A DNA stretch of 64,000 nt from contig CP107926.1 in the NCBI GenBank assembly GCA_036015235.1, positions 124,001 through 188,000 of the forward strand, given 5' to 3'. Positions 24,399 through 33,416 of this stretch are shown here, piece after piece (position 1 is the first letter of the stretch; each line of letters starts with the position of its first letter). The translations under genes and the position numbers were made by a program. Below the pieces are notes generated by a model. It made no database searches. It was not told the origin of the DNA and saw nothing but the letters and a program-made list of their open reading frames with translations. This DNA is from Streptomyces sp. NBC_00433. GTDB taxonomy: Bacteria > Actinomycetota > Actinomycetes > Streptomycetales > Streptomycetaceae.

Positions 24399-25394
24399 AT
24401 GGAACCCATTCATGTACTCACCCCGGCCCAGCACGGCGAACTCCTCGCCGTGCTCGGGGCCGTACCGGGAAATCCGTACCGGAACCACGAGGAATTCGTC
24501 GCCGGCGTGGCACAGGTGGCCGCTCCGCCGTTCCTGGTGGAGGTGTGCACGCGTATCCGGCAGGACCGGCACAGCGGGCGCAGCGAAGCACACGTGATAC
24601 GGAACTGCCCCGTCGACCCGCACGTGCCCGAACTCGACCTCGACGATCCGGTGGCGGACAAGTACCGCAAGAAGACGACCTTCGTCGGTGAGGCGTTCCT
24701 CGCCCTGATCGCCCGGCTGACCGGCACCCCGCTGATGGCGTACGGCAGCCGGAACAACGGCGACTTCTTCACCGACGTCATCGCGATCAACAAGTACAGC
24801 GGCATGAAGACGGGATTCAGCGACAGCGAGCTGCCCTTCCACAACGACCGCACCGCGCACTGGGCGCGTGCGGACCACATCGCCCTGCTCGGCATGCGCT
24901 GCCCGCAGGACGAGGTCATCTACACGACGTTCGTCGGCTGCCGCGAACTGCTGCGCAACCTGTCGGAACAGGACCAGCGGATCCTGCGCCGGCCGTACTT
25001 CACGACGTCCTTCGACGTCTTCTCACGCGACACCAACAGCAGCCAGCGCTCTTCCGGCGCACACCCGATCCTGGAGGGCGACCACTCGATCCGCTACCTG
25101 GAGACGACGACGTCGGTGGTCCCCGAGGCACCGGGCGTGGCCAAGGACGCGCTGCTGGCGCTGAAGAACGCACTGGTGGTCGCCGACAAGCAGCGCCACC
25201 GGATGCGCGACGGGGACCTGCTGCTGTTCGCCAACCAGGACGGTCTGCACAGCAGGGACCGCATCGAGATCCTCGACGCCGAACGGGCGGCCACGCGCTG
25301 GCTGCTGAAGACGTACGCCTTCCGCGACCGCGCGGCGGCCGACCGCTACGCCGACCGCTGGAAGGACGGGGTGCGGGGCCTGATCGACGACTGA
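24399..25394 (+). CDS. Clavaminate-synthase-like Fe(II)/2-oxoglutarate oxygenase
   Basis: 331 residues with the jelly-roll of the AsnO/VioC/clavaminate synthase group. The metal triad appears as HND in LPFHNDRTAHWARADHIALLGMR and a distal His in NQDGLHSRDRIEIL. RWLLKTYAFRD supplies the 2-oxoglutarate Arg. AsnO-type enzymes have HxE where this one has HxD. The family hydroxylates free or carrier-bound amino acids at C-beta. The ATG at 24399 gives a length like AsnO (about 333), but GAGGGA is unusually close. An upstream ATG at 24318 would add 27 residues. It is divergent from leuC and lies opposite the leuA-like gene. The substrate is not known. Confidence 0.85.
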   Translation: MEPIHVLTPAQHGELLAVLGAVPGNPYRNHEEFVAGVAQVAAPPFLVEVCTRIRQDRHSGRSEAHVIRNCPVDPHVPELDLDDPVADKYRKKTTFVGEAFLALIARLTGTPLMAYGSRNNGDFFTDVIAINKYSGMKTGFSDSELPFHNDRTAHWARADHIALLGMRCPQDEVIYTTFVGCRELLRNLSEQDQRILRRPYFTTSFDVFSRDTNSSQRSSGAHPILEGDHSIRYLETTTSVVPEAPGVAKDALLALKNALVVADKQRHRMRDGDLLLFANQDGLHSRDRIEILDAERAATRWLLKTYAFRDRAAADRYADRWKDGVRGLIDD

Positions 25395-25429
25395 CCGCCG
25401 CGGTGGCCGACGCCGTCGGGCGGCAGAGG

Positions 25430-25473
25430 GGGGCGGTGGGAAGCGGACCGCCACGTCCGCTTCCCACCGCCCC
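25430..25473. terminator. Bidirectional terminator with a 19-bp perfect stem
   Basis: Positions 25430-25448 pair without mismatch with 25455-25473 around the loop CGCCAC. The hairpin lies in the 103-bp gap between the oxygenase (+) and the LeuA-like gene (-), which converge, and should stop transcription from both sides. Confidence 0.85.
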
Positions 25474-25497
25474 TTCCCGCAGGCGGCGGAGCCCGCC

Positions 25498-26664
25498 TCA
25501 GCGGCCCGCCCCGACGGTGAGCAACTCCTCGGCGAGCCGCCGCCTCAGCACGGAGATGTCCTCGCAGTCGCCCCCGGTGCGCTCGCTGATGTGCCGCCGG
25601 TACAGGTCCTCCACCTGGTCCTCGCCGAGGTCGACGCCCATCGTGTCGAGCAGGTGCCGCAGCACCGCGCGGCCCGAGTGGCGGGCGATGAGCATGGAGC
25701 GCTCCCGGCCGAAGCGCCCTGGCTCCACGAACTCGTAGGTGGACGGGTCCCGCAGGATCCCGGCCTGGTGGATCCCGGCGGCGCTGCCGAAGGCGTATGC
25801 GCCGAAGATCGCCTTGTTGCGCGGCTGGTCGAGTCCGATGACGCGGCGCAGCGCCGTGTAGGCGGCGTACATGGCGCTGGTGTCGATGTCCGTGTACAGG
25901 CCGAGCGAGGCGTGCTTGTAGGCCAGGATGGCGACCAGTTCCTCCAGTGCCGCGTTGCCGGCCCGCTCCCCGATGCCGCCGAGCGTGGTCTGCACGCCGT
26001 CGGCCCCGGCCTGCAGCCCGGCCAGGGTGTTGGCGGTGGAGAGCCCGAAGTCCTCGTGGCAGTGGGTGAACACGCTCACGTGCGGCGGGGCCCAGGAGCG
26101 GACCTTGCCGATCATCTCGCCGTACTCCTGCGGCGTCATGCAGCCCGAGGTGTCGGCCGCCACGACGCAGGTGATGCCCGCGTCCGCGCCCGCCTCGATC
26201 TGGGCGCGCAGCAGGCTGTCCGAGCCGCGCGAGGAGTCTTCGAGGCCGAGCGAGACGCGGGGCACGCCCAAGCCGCGGGCGTGCCGCACGGATTCGGTGA
26301 TCTCGTCGATCGACTCCTTGCGGGAGATGCGGCGCTTCCGCTCCAGGTGCAGTTCGCTCGAGGTGGCGAGGATCTGCACCTCGTGCCGGCGGGTGCCGCC
26401 CGCGGCCACGGCGCAGTCGATGTCGGCGCGCACGGCGCGGCAGAAGGTGGTGAACCAAGCGCGTGTGAGGTTGCGGGAGATGAGGCGCGTCGCTTCGGCC
26501 TCCGAGGGCGAGGAGGCGGGGAATCCGGCCTCGACGACATCCACTCCGAGGGCTTCGATCCGCAGCGCGAGTTCCAGTTTCTGCTGCGGGGTCATGGAAT
26601 TGCGCGGCGCCTGCTCACCGTCCCTCAAAGTGGTGTCGAAAATCGAAACTCGACGTTCTTCCAT
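25498..26664 (-). CDS. Short LeuA-type 2-alkylmalate synthase
   Basis: 388 residues of the DRE-TIM metallolyase family. FDTTLRDGEQAP holds the catalytic Arg-Asp-Glu, THCHEDFG carries the metal His residues, and NTLAGLQAGADGVQTTLGGIGERAGNAALEEL is diagnostic. It ends where LeuA enzymes begin their C-terminal allosteric domain, so it should not be feedback-inhibited by leucine. In size it resembles homocitrate, benzylmalate and methylthioalkylmalate synthases. It would condense acetyl-CoA with a 2-oxo acid to give a 2-alkylmalate for LeuC/LeuD. The start at 26664 begins MEERRVSIFD, with AAAGGGG upstream. It is divergent from the FMN protein gene. The accepted 2-oxo acid cannot be read from sequence. 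Confidence 0.92.
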   Translation of the reverse strand: MEERRVSIFDTTLRDGEQAPRNSMTPQQKLELALRIEALGVDVVEAGFPASSPSEAEATRLISRNLTRAWFTTFCRAVRADIDCAVAAGGTRRHEVQILATSSELHLERKRRISRKESIDEITESVRHARGLGVPRVSLGLEDSSRGSDSLLRAQIEAGADAGITCVVAADTSGCMTPQEYGEMIGKVRSWAPPHVSVFTHCHEDFGLSTANTLAGLQAGADGVQTTLGGIGERAGNAALEELVAILAYKHASLGLYTDIDTSAMYAAYTALRRVIGLDQPRNKAIFGAYAFGSAAGIHQAGILRDPSTYEFVEPGRFGRERSMLIARHSGRAVLRHLLDTMGVDLGEDQVEDLYRRHISERTGGDCEDISVLRRRLAEELLTVGAGR

Positions 26665-26901
26665 CGGTAGCCCCTTTCGCGGCCTTCCAGATGCCCTCAT
26701 CGACCCATGGATGCGGAGTTCCGGTCAATCATTCTCGCGTGCAACTCCTTCCACCCGGAGGGGAGAAAGACCACCGCGGGAGACACCTGGGCCTCTTTCA
26801 GAGGAAGTTGCGGCCGGATGCTCCGGGCGCCGCCCGCCCCCGGGCTACGTTGGTGCCACCCGATGCGACGGGATCTCGCATTCCATTACGGGAGGCCCCC
26901 G

Positions 26902-28185
26902 ATGAACGGCATGCTGCGCGCGCCAGGATTTCCGGAGGCCGCTGTGCGCGAGCGCGCCCGCACCGGTATCGAGGCGGCCTTTCCCCCGCTGGACGGCTAC
27001 GGCAGCACGCTCTACGGCAGCGGCTGGACGGGGCCGGCGCGCGGCGACGACCCGCTGGAGCGGCTGCGGCTGCTTCCGCCGGTGTTCATGGAGCAGCGCC
27101 TGGAGAAGCTGATCGACCTGGGGCGCGAGCCGATGCCGTCGGACGTGGACCTGGAGACCGTCATCGGCGGCTTCCCCTCCCGGCTCCCCTTCTACGTCTC
27201 GGCGTTCGGGTCGACCGCGGCCGCCCGCGGCGACCTGGGCACCTCGCTGGGCAGGCAGGCGGGCCGGCTGGGGATCCCCCTGGTCGTCGGCGAGAACGTG
27301 GTGCCGGTCATCGGCTACGGGCGCCTGGGCGGCCGGCCCGCGAAGGCGCTGCTGGCGCGGATCGAGGCATACGGGCAGGAGAGCGACGGGCGGCACGGGG
27401 GGATCGTGGTGCAGCAGAGCACCGAGGACGCCGACGCCGAGGTGTGGAACCTGGTCTACAGCGATCCGGCGGCCCGTCCGTTCCTGGAGGAGGGCCGGCT
27501 GGCCTTCGAGCTGAAGACCGGGCAGGGCGCGAAGCCGGGCCTGGGCGGGATGACGCTGCTGGGCACCGCCGCGGCAGCGGCGGTCGAGGAGCAGTACGCG
27601 CTGCTGGCGATGCCCGGCGACGGCCGGATGCTGCGCGCCTCCAGTCCGGGCACGTACACCGAGGAGATCCTGCGCCAGCAGATCAACCTGATGCGCAACA
27701 ACTACCCCCGCGCCCGGGTGTGGGTGAAGCTCCACCCCGGCCGGGACGTCGGCGCCGCCGCGCGCGTGGCCTGGGAGGCCGGCGCGGACAGCGTCACGGT
27801 GGACGGCGCCGAAGGAGGCACCGGCTGGGCGCCCGGCGCTTTCCTCGACCACGTGGGACTGCCGCTGTTCGACTGCCTGCTCGCGGCCGGCCGGGGGCCC
27901 GGGTGCCTGCTGGCGGGCGGGCGCGTGTGGGAGGGGACGCGGGCGGTGAAGTGTCTGGCCCTGGGAGCCCGTGCGGTGGGCCTGGGCCGGGCGGCCCTCG
28001 TCGCCGCCGACGAGGATCCGCAGCGGGGACTGCTGCGCCTGGCGGCCTGTCTCGACCTGGAGGTGCGCATGCTCATCAGCGCCCTCGGCAAGTACGACAC
28101 GACCACGGTGAACAGGGACGACGTCGGTCCGCTGCCGACCGTACACAAGGAAGAGGTATCCCATGACGCATCCGTTCGAGGATGA
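26902..28185 (+). CDS. Stand-alone glutamate-synthase-type FMN domain protein
   Basis: 427 residues matching the FMN/Fe-S barrel of GltB without its amidotransferase and C-terminal parts. FELKTGQGAKPGLGGM is the FMN-binding region and VTVDGAEGGTGWAPGAF corresponds to GltB SGxxGGTGASP. The C-terminal roughly 70 residues retain DLEVRMLISALGKYD. No Fe-S cysteine set is obvious. The ATG at 26902 follows GGGAGG. The gene overlaps MbtH by 23 bp, so it belongs to the NRPS operon. It may be an FMN oxidoreductase acting on an amino-acid, imine or amide intermediate, but no reaction can be assigned. Confidence 0.82.
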   Translation: MNGMLRAPGFPEAAVRERARTGIEAAFPPLDGYGSTLYGSGWTGPARGDDPLERLRLLPPVFMEQRLEKLIDLGREPMPSDVDLETVIGGFPSRLPFYVSAFGSTAAARGDLGTSLGRQAGRLGIPLVVGENVVPVIGYGRLGGRPAKALLARIEAYGQESDGRHGGIVVQQSTEDADAEVWNLVYSDPAARPFLEEGRLAFELKTGQGAKPGLGGMTLLGTAAAAAVEEQYALLAMPGDGRMLRASSPGTYTEEILRQQINLMRNNYPRARVWVKLHPGRDVGAAARVAWEAGADSVTVDGAEGGTGWAPGAFLDHVGLPLFDCLLAAGRGPGCLLAGGRVWEGTRAVKCLALGARAVGLGRAALVAADEDPQRGLLRLAACLDLEVRMLISALGKYDTTTVNRDDVGPLPTVHKEEVSHDASVRG

Positions 28186-28378
28186 CTCGGCCCCCTACCT
28201 GGTGCTCGCCAACGACCAGGAGCGCTACTCGCTGTGGCCCGCGCAGCTCGCCGTCCCGGACGGCTGGCGGGTGGTGCTGACACGGCGCGACCGGGCGGCG
28301 TGCCTGGAGTTCGTGGACCGCCACTTCACCGTGGTCGCGGCCCGTGCGGGCGAGCCGGCACCCTCCCCGGCGAGGTGA
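28163..28378 (+). CDS. MbtH-like NRPS chaperone
   Basis: 71 residues with the full MbtH signature: ANDQERYSLWPAQLAVPDGWRVV and CLEFVDRH. These proteins bind the N-terminal subdomain of adenylation domains and are needed for their solubility and activity. The start at 28163 follows AGGAAGAGG and lies inside the 3' end of the FMN gene. The A-T NRPS gene starts 5 bp after its stop, so partnership with that A domain is likely. Confidence 0.97.
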   Translation: MTHPFEDDSAPYLVLANDQERYSLWPAQLAVPDGWRVVLTRRDRAACLEFVDRHFTVVAARAGEPAPSPAR

Positions 28379-28383
28379 GCCCG

Positions 28384-30207
28384 GTGACGACCCTCGCCGA
28401 CCTCGTCGCCGGCCAGGCGCAGCGCACCCCGCACGCCGCGGCCGTGATCGCGGACCGGACCACCCTCGACTACGCGACGCTGGCCCGCCGGACGCGGGAG
28501 GTGGCCGGCGCGCTGCGCCGCGACGGCATCGGGCCGGGCAGCGTGGTGGCGGTCCGCATGGACCGCTCCCCCGACCTGGTCGTCGCCCTGCTGGGCGTGC
28601 TGAGCGCCGGCGCGGCCTACCTGCCGCTCGACGCGAACACTCCGCCGCGCCGCGCCGCGCTGATCCTCGACGAGGCGGCCCCGGACCGGGTACTCACCGC
28701 ACTGCCCGCGCCGCACGCCTCCGGGGACGACGACCGGGGGGAGCCGATACGGCCGGCCCGCGCCCAGGACCCCGCCTACGTCATCTACACCTCCGGGTCG
28801 ACCGGGCGCCCCAAGGGCGTCGTGGTGCGGCACGAGGCCATCGTCAGCCATCTGCGGTGGATGCAGCAGGCGGTGCCGCTGGAGGCCGACGACCGGGTGC
28901 TGGTCAAGACGCCGGTCAATTTCGACGCGTCCGCCTACGAGTACCTGTGGCCCCTGCTCCACGGCGCCGCGGTCGTCGTCGCGCCGCCGGGCCTGGAGCG
29001 GGAACCGCACGGGCTGGCCGACCTCATCGCACACCGGGCCGTGACCACCGTGCAGTTCGTGCCCTCCATGCTGCGGCTCTTCCTGGACGCGCAGGTCACC
29101 GACCGCTGCCGTTCGCTGCGGCGGATCCTCTGCATCGGCGAGGCGCTGCCGGTGTCCCTGCGCGACCGCTGCCTGCGCATGCTGGACGCCGAGTTGCACA
29201 ACCTGTACGGGCCGACCGAGGTGACGGTGGCCGCCACCGCCTGGCACTGCCGTCCGGGCGCGGACCCGGACAGCGTGCCGATCGGCGTCCCGGTGAGCGG
29301 CACCGGCGCGCACGTCCTGGACAGGCGGCTCGCCCCGCTGCCCCCCGGCGTGACAGGCGAGTTGTACCTGTCGGGCGTGCAGCTGGCCGAGGGCTACCTC
29401 GCCCGGCCGGGGCTGACCGCGGAGCGGTTCGTGGCCAGTCCCCTGGGACCGCCCGGATCCCGGCTGTACCGCACCGGGGACCTGGCCCGGCGGCGGGACG
29501 ACGGTGTGCTGGAGTACGCCGGCCGGTCGGACCGCCAGGTGAAGCTGCGCGGCCAGCGCATCGAACTCGGCGAGATCGAGGCGGTGCTGTCCGCTCATCC
29601 GGCCGTCGCGCAGGCGGCGGTGGTGTGTGCCGGGCCGCCGGGCGGCGATCGCTGGCTGGCCTGCTTCGTGGTGCCCGCGCCCGGCGAGCCCGTGCCCGGC
29701 GGGCAGGCGCTGGGCGAGCATCTGCGCGGTTCGCTGCCGGAGTCGATGGTGCCCACCGCGTGGGCCGTCCTCGAGCAGGTTCCGCTGACGGGCAACGGCA
29801 AGCTCGACCTGGCCGCGCTGCCCGCCCCGCCCCGGCCCGGCCCGGCGACCCGGCCCGGCGGTCGGGCACCGCAGGCGCGGCCGGTCGAGGGAGGGCTGGA
29901 GGCGTGGCTGTGTGCGACGGCCGAGGAGGTGCTGCGCCTGGCCGCCGGGGACGCGGCGCCGGACCGCTCCTTCATCGGTCTCGGCGGCGACAGCCTGGCG
30001 GCCATGCGGCTGGTGAACCGGGCGCGTGCCCGCGGCATCGTGATCACGGTGGCCGATGTCATCGGGGGTGACTCGCTGGCCGAACTGGCCTCCTCCGCCG
30101 CCGCCTGCCAGGCCACGGCGCACGACCCGGGTGCGGAGCCGGAGCTGCTGCCCGATCTGGCCCCAGGGGAGTACGCGTCCCTGGCGGCGCAACTGCCGCG
30201 CGGCTGA
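28384..30207 (+). CDS. NRPS initiation module A-T
   Basis: 607 residues. The adenylation domain has A3 YTSGSTGRPKG near residue 135, LYGPTE, YRTGDLARR and the A10 lysine in GNGKLDL. The carrier domain has SFIGLGGDSLAAM with Ser near 534. There is no condensation domain, so it most likely loads the first residue. Hand alignment with GrsA gives D-A-Y-F-L-I-L-V-A-K, which is hydrophobic, unfamiliar to me and consistent with an unusual aliphatic acid. The start chosen is the GTG at 28384, because the MbtH stop region supplies GAGGTGA five bases upstream. A GTG at 28375 is possible. Confidence 0.94.
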   Translation: MTTLADLVAGQAQRTPHAAAVIADRTTLDYATLARRTREVAGALRRDGIGPGSVVAVRMDRSPDLVVALLGVLSAGAAYLPLDANTPPRRAALILDEAAPDRVLTALPAPHASGDDDRGEPIRPARAQDPAYVIYTSGSTGRPKGVVVRHEAIVSHLRWMQQAVPLEADDRVLVKTPVNFDASAYEYLWPLLHGAAVVVAPPGLEREPHGLADLIAHRAVTTVQFVPSMLRLFLDAQVTDRCRSLRRILCIGEALPVSLRDRCLRMLDAELHNLYGPTEVTVAATAWHCRPGADPDSVPIGVPVSGTGAHVLDRRLAPLPPGVTGELYLSGVQLAEGYLARPGLTAERFVASPLGPPGSRLYRTGDLARRRDDGVLEYAGRSDRQVKLRGQRIELGEIEAVLSAHPAVAQAAVVCAGPPGGDRWLACFVVPAPGEPVPGGQALGEHLRGSLPESMVPTAWAVLEQVPLTGNGKLDLAALPAPPRPGPATRPGGRAPQARPVEGGLEAWLCATAEEVLRLAAGDAAPDRSFIGLGGDSLAAMRLVNRARARGIVITVADVIGGDSLAELASSAAACQATAHDPGAEPELLPDLAPGEYASLAAQLPRG

Positions 30208-30210
30208 CCG

Positions 30211-30246
30211 CTGTCCCGACCGTCCCGACCGTCCCGACCGTCCCGA
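30211..30246. repeat. Four tandem 9-bp units before the C-A-T NRPS gene
   Basis: CTGTCCCGA is followed by three copies of CCGTCCCGA. It fills the gap between the two NRPS genes, just before the ribosome site GTGGAGGAGG. Copy number could vary between strains and alter spacing. Confidence 0.85.
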
Positions 30247-30260
30247 AGTGGAGGAGGCCC

Positions 30261-33200
30261 ATGTCCGCCCCCGTCATCGACGAGATACTCCCCCTCACCG
30301 CGCTGCAGGAGGGCCTGCTGTTCCACACCTTGGCGCAGGACGGGCAGCACGGCGTGTACGTCGCCCAGTACACCGTGCCGCTGGACGGCCCCCTGGACGC
30401 GGAGCGGCTGCGCGCGGCGGTACGCCGGGTGCTGGTGCGCCACCCCAACCTGCGGGCACGCATCCACTACCGCGCCAACGGACAGCCGGTGCAGGTGGTC
30501 CCGCACGCCGCGGAGCCGCACTGGTCGGTGGCGGCCGGCCGCGACGGGGACGCGGCGCTGCGGACCGCGCGGACCGCCGGCGTCACCGTCCGCGGCGGCC
30601 CGCTCCTGCGGTTCGACCTGGTGGCCGAGGACGCCGGGCGGCACCGCCTCGCGGTCACCGCGCACCACTGCGTGCTGGACGGCTGGAGCGCCCATGTGCT
30701 GCTGCGCGAGATCTTCGCCGGGTACGCGGAGGAGGACCTGGCGCCGGCGGTGCCCTACCGGCGTTTCCTCAGCTGGCTCGCCGGCCGCGACCGGGCCGCC
30801 GCGGAACGGGCCTGGGGGCGGGAGCTGGCCGGCGCCACCCCGACGCTGCTGGCGCCGGGCTCCGGCGGCACGGCACCGCGCTGGTCGACGGCACTCCACA
30901 CACTGCCCGCGCCCCGGACAGCGGCTCTGCTCGCCCGGACACGGAGCCAGGGCGTGACGCTCACCACCGCGGTGCAGGCCGCGTGGGCGTTGGTGCTCGC
31001 GCGGCGGACCGGGCGCGAGGACGTCGTGTTCGGCTCCGTCCTCAGCGGCCGCCCGGCCGAACTCCACGGGGTCCAGGACATGGTGGGCATGCTGGTCAAC
31101 ACGGTGCCGGTCCGGGTGCGGACGGGCGCGGGCACGAGCCTGGCCGGCCTGCTGGCCGACGTGCACACCCACCGCCTGGCCCTGCACCCGCACGACCACC
31201 TGGGCCTGGGCGACACCGCCCGGGCCGCGGGAATCGCGGGACCGCTGCTGGACACGACGGTGACCGTGGAGGTGCAGCCCGAAGGCCTGTCCGCTGCGGC
31301 GGAGTTCGCCGGGATCCGGGTCGGCGACATCAGCTGCACGGAGACGGCCCACTATCCCGTGACCGTGGTGGTGACGCCCCGCGAGCACCTGGAGGTACGG
31401 CTGCACCACGACGCGTCCCGCGTCCCCGAACCGCTGGCCCATGCGCTGGCCGCCGACCTGGCACGCGTCCTGGAGGCCTTCGCGGAGAACCCGGCGACCC
31501 GGCCCGCGGACGTGGCACCGTGCGGCCCCGAACAGCGCGACCGGATGCTGGCCGCGGGGCGCGGCGTCCGCTTCCCGCTCCCCCACAGGCCCTGCGTGCA
31601 CACCGTGTTCTCCGACCGGGCGGCACGCGACCCGCAGGCCACCGCGCTCGTCTTCGGCGACGAGCGCGTCTCGTACGGCGAGCTGGACCGGCGCGCCAAC
31701 CAGCTGGCGCACCGTCTGACCGGACTCGGCGTCCGCAGGGGCGACTGGGTGGGCGTGCGCCTGGAGCGCGGCCCGCAGCTGGTCGTCGCGCTGCTCGCCG
31801 CGCTCAAGTCCGGTGCGGGCCATGTGCTGCTGGACCCGGCGTTCCCCGACGCCCGAACCGCCGAGTGCATCCGGGCGACCGGCTGCCGGGTCGTGGTGAG
31901 CGACCGCCCCCTGCCGGCCGCGGCCTGCGGCCCGGACGGCCCGCACACCGTCCGGACCGACGATCCGGCCCTCCTGCACGGCCTGCCGGACACCGACCCG
32001 GCAGTGGCGGCCGGCGGCGAGGACCCCGCCTGTGTGCTGTTCACCTCGGGTTCGCAGGGCACGCCCAAGGGGGTGGTGGCGTCGCACCGGGCGGTCGTCG
32101 GCAGCCTGGTGGGGCAGGAGTTCGCCCGCGTGACCCCGTCGGACGTGGTCCTCCAGTGCTCCCCGATGTCCTGGGACGCGTTCGCCTTCGAGCTGCTGTC
32201 GGCGCTGTTCGCGGGCGCCACGTGCGTACTGCAGCCCGGCGGGACACCCGAGCCGGAGGTCGCGGTGCGCCTCATGTCCGAACACCGCGTCACGGTGGCC
32301 CACTTCTCCGCCAGCCTGCTCAACTTCCTCATCGACCAGCACCCCTCGGCCTTCGACACCGTCCGGCTGCTGCTGACCGGCGGCGAGGCCGCCTCACCGG
32401 GCCACCTGGAGCGGCTGCTGCGCCGCCGCCCCGCACTGCGGCTGGTCAACGCCTATTCGCCGCTCGAATGCATGATGGTCGCCGTGTGGCGGCCCGTCAC
32501 CCTGCGCGACTGCCTCGAGGGATCCGTACCGCTGGGCGGCCCCGTCGCCAACAAGCACTTCTACGTCCTGGACGACCGGCTGCGCGTGCTGCCCCCGGGC
32601 ACGGCCGGCGAGGTGTACCTCGGCGGAGTGGGCGAGGCCCACGGCTACCTGGGCGCGGCCCGCCTGACCGCCGAGCGGTTCGTGGCCGACCCCTACGGCC
32701 CGCCCGGGTCCCGCATGTACCGCTCGGGAGACCTGGCCCGCTGGCGTGCCGACGGAACCGTGGAGTACCTGGGGCGACGGGACGACCAGCTGAAACTGCG
32801 CGGCTTCCGCATCGAGCCCGCCGAGGTGGAGGCGGCGCTCGCCCGTCACCCGGACGTGGCCGGCGTCCGCGTCCTGGTACGCGCCGAAGGCCCCGGCGAC
32901 CAGCGGCTCGTCGCCTACGTGCTGCCCCGCCCGGGAGCGGCTCCCGCGGCACGGGAGCTGCGCGCGCAGGCGCAGGCCGAGCTGCCCGAGCATCTGCGGC
33001 CGGTGGCATACGTGACGGTGGACCGGTTCCCCACCACCGCGAACGGCAAGCTGGACCGCCGGGCCCTGCCCGCACCCGTATACGCGGCCGCGGCCGCGGC
33101 CGCCACCGGGTCCCGCGACGCCCCGGGCGGCCCTGTGCAGGAGCGCCTGTGCGCGCTGTTCGCGGACGTCCTGGGTGTGGAACGGGTCGGTGTCGAGGAC

Positions 33201-33347
33201 GACTTCTTCGACCTGGGCGGCCACTCCATGCTGGCGCTGCGGCTCCTGGGCCGGATCAAGGCGGACTTCGGGCAGGAGGTGCGCCTGCGGACACTGCTGC
33301 GCCGCCCGACCGTGGCGGGGCTGGCGCAGCAGCTGGGGCGCTCCTAG
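30261..33347 (+). CDS. NRPS elongation module C-A-T
   Basis: 1028 residues. The condensation domain opens ILPLTALQEGLLFHTL and has HHCVLDG near 134. The adenylation domain has A3 FTSGSQGTPKG near 593 (Gln replaces the usual Thr) and AYSPLE in place of AYGPTE. The carrier domain has DDFFDLGGHSML with Ser near 986. Hand-read specificity positions D-A-F-F-L-G-A-M-V-K look aliphatic (Val/Ile/Leu-like). With the A-T and C-A-T-TE proteins this gives a minimum tripeptide line, although the module could act more than once. The start has GGAGGAGG upstream. Confidence 0.95.
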   Translation: MSAPVIDEILPLTALQEGLLFHTLAQDGQHGVYVAQYTVPLDGPLDAERLRAAVRRVLVRHPNLRARIHYRANGQPVQVVPHAAEPHWSVAAGRDGDAALRTARTAGVTVRGGPLLRFDLVAEDAGRHRLAVTAHHCVLDGWSAHVLLREIFAGYAEEDLAPAVPYRRFLSWLAGRDRAAAERAWGRELAGATPTLLAPGSGGTAPRWSTALHTLPAPRTAALLARTRSQGVTLTTAVQAAWALVLARRTGREDVVFGSVLSGRPAELHGVQDMVGMLVNTVPVRVRTGAGTSLAGLLADVHTHRLALHPHDHLGLGDTARAAGIAGPLLDTTVTVEVQPEGLSAAAEFAGIRVGDISCTETAHYPVTVVVTPREHLEVRLHHDASRVPEPLAHALAADLARVLEAFAENPATRPADVAPCGPEQRDRMLAAGRGVRFPLPHRPCVHTVFSDRAARDPQATALVFGDERVSYGELDRRANQLAHRLTGLGVRRGDWVGVRLERGPQLVVALLAALKSGAGHVLLDPAFPDARTAECIRATGCRVVVSDRPLPAAACGPDGPHTVRTDDPALLHGLPDTDPAVAAGGEDPACVLFTSGSQGTPKGVVASHRAVVGSLVGQEFARVTPSDVVLQCSPMSWDAFAFELLSALFAGATCVLQPGGTPEPEVAVRLMSEHRVTVAHFSASLLNFLIDQHPSAFDTVRLLLTGGEAASPGHLERLLRRRPALRLVNAYSPLECMMVAVWRPVTLRDCLEGSVPLGGPVANKHFYVLDDRLRVLPPGTAGEVYLGGVGEAHGYLGAARLTAERFVADPYGPPGSRMYRSGDLARWRADGTVEYLGRRDDQLKLRGFRIEPAEVEAALARHPDVAGVRVLVRAEGPGDQRLVAYVLPRPGAAPAARELRAQAQAELPEHLRPVAYVTVDRFPTTANGKLDRRALPAPVYAAAAAAATGSRDAPGGPVQERLCALFADVLGVERVGVEDDFFDLGGHSMLALRLLGRIKADFGQEVRLRTLLRRPTVAGLAQQLGRS

Positions 33348-33416
33348 AACCGTCGAGGGTGCGCGACAGGTCGCGGCCGCGGCCCACCGGGACGTGTCCG
33401 GGCAGGGGGGGTGCCC

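Noticed and set aside
25498..26664. LeuA-like gene as homocitrate synthase
   Set aside because: Length fits, but the neighbouring LeuC/LeuD, aminotransferase and leucine-type sequence features favour a 2-alkylmalate synthase. No lysine or nitrogenase context is present.
30211..30246. CRISPR-like array
   Set aside because: Units are 9 bp with no spacers, so this is a simple tandem repeat.
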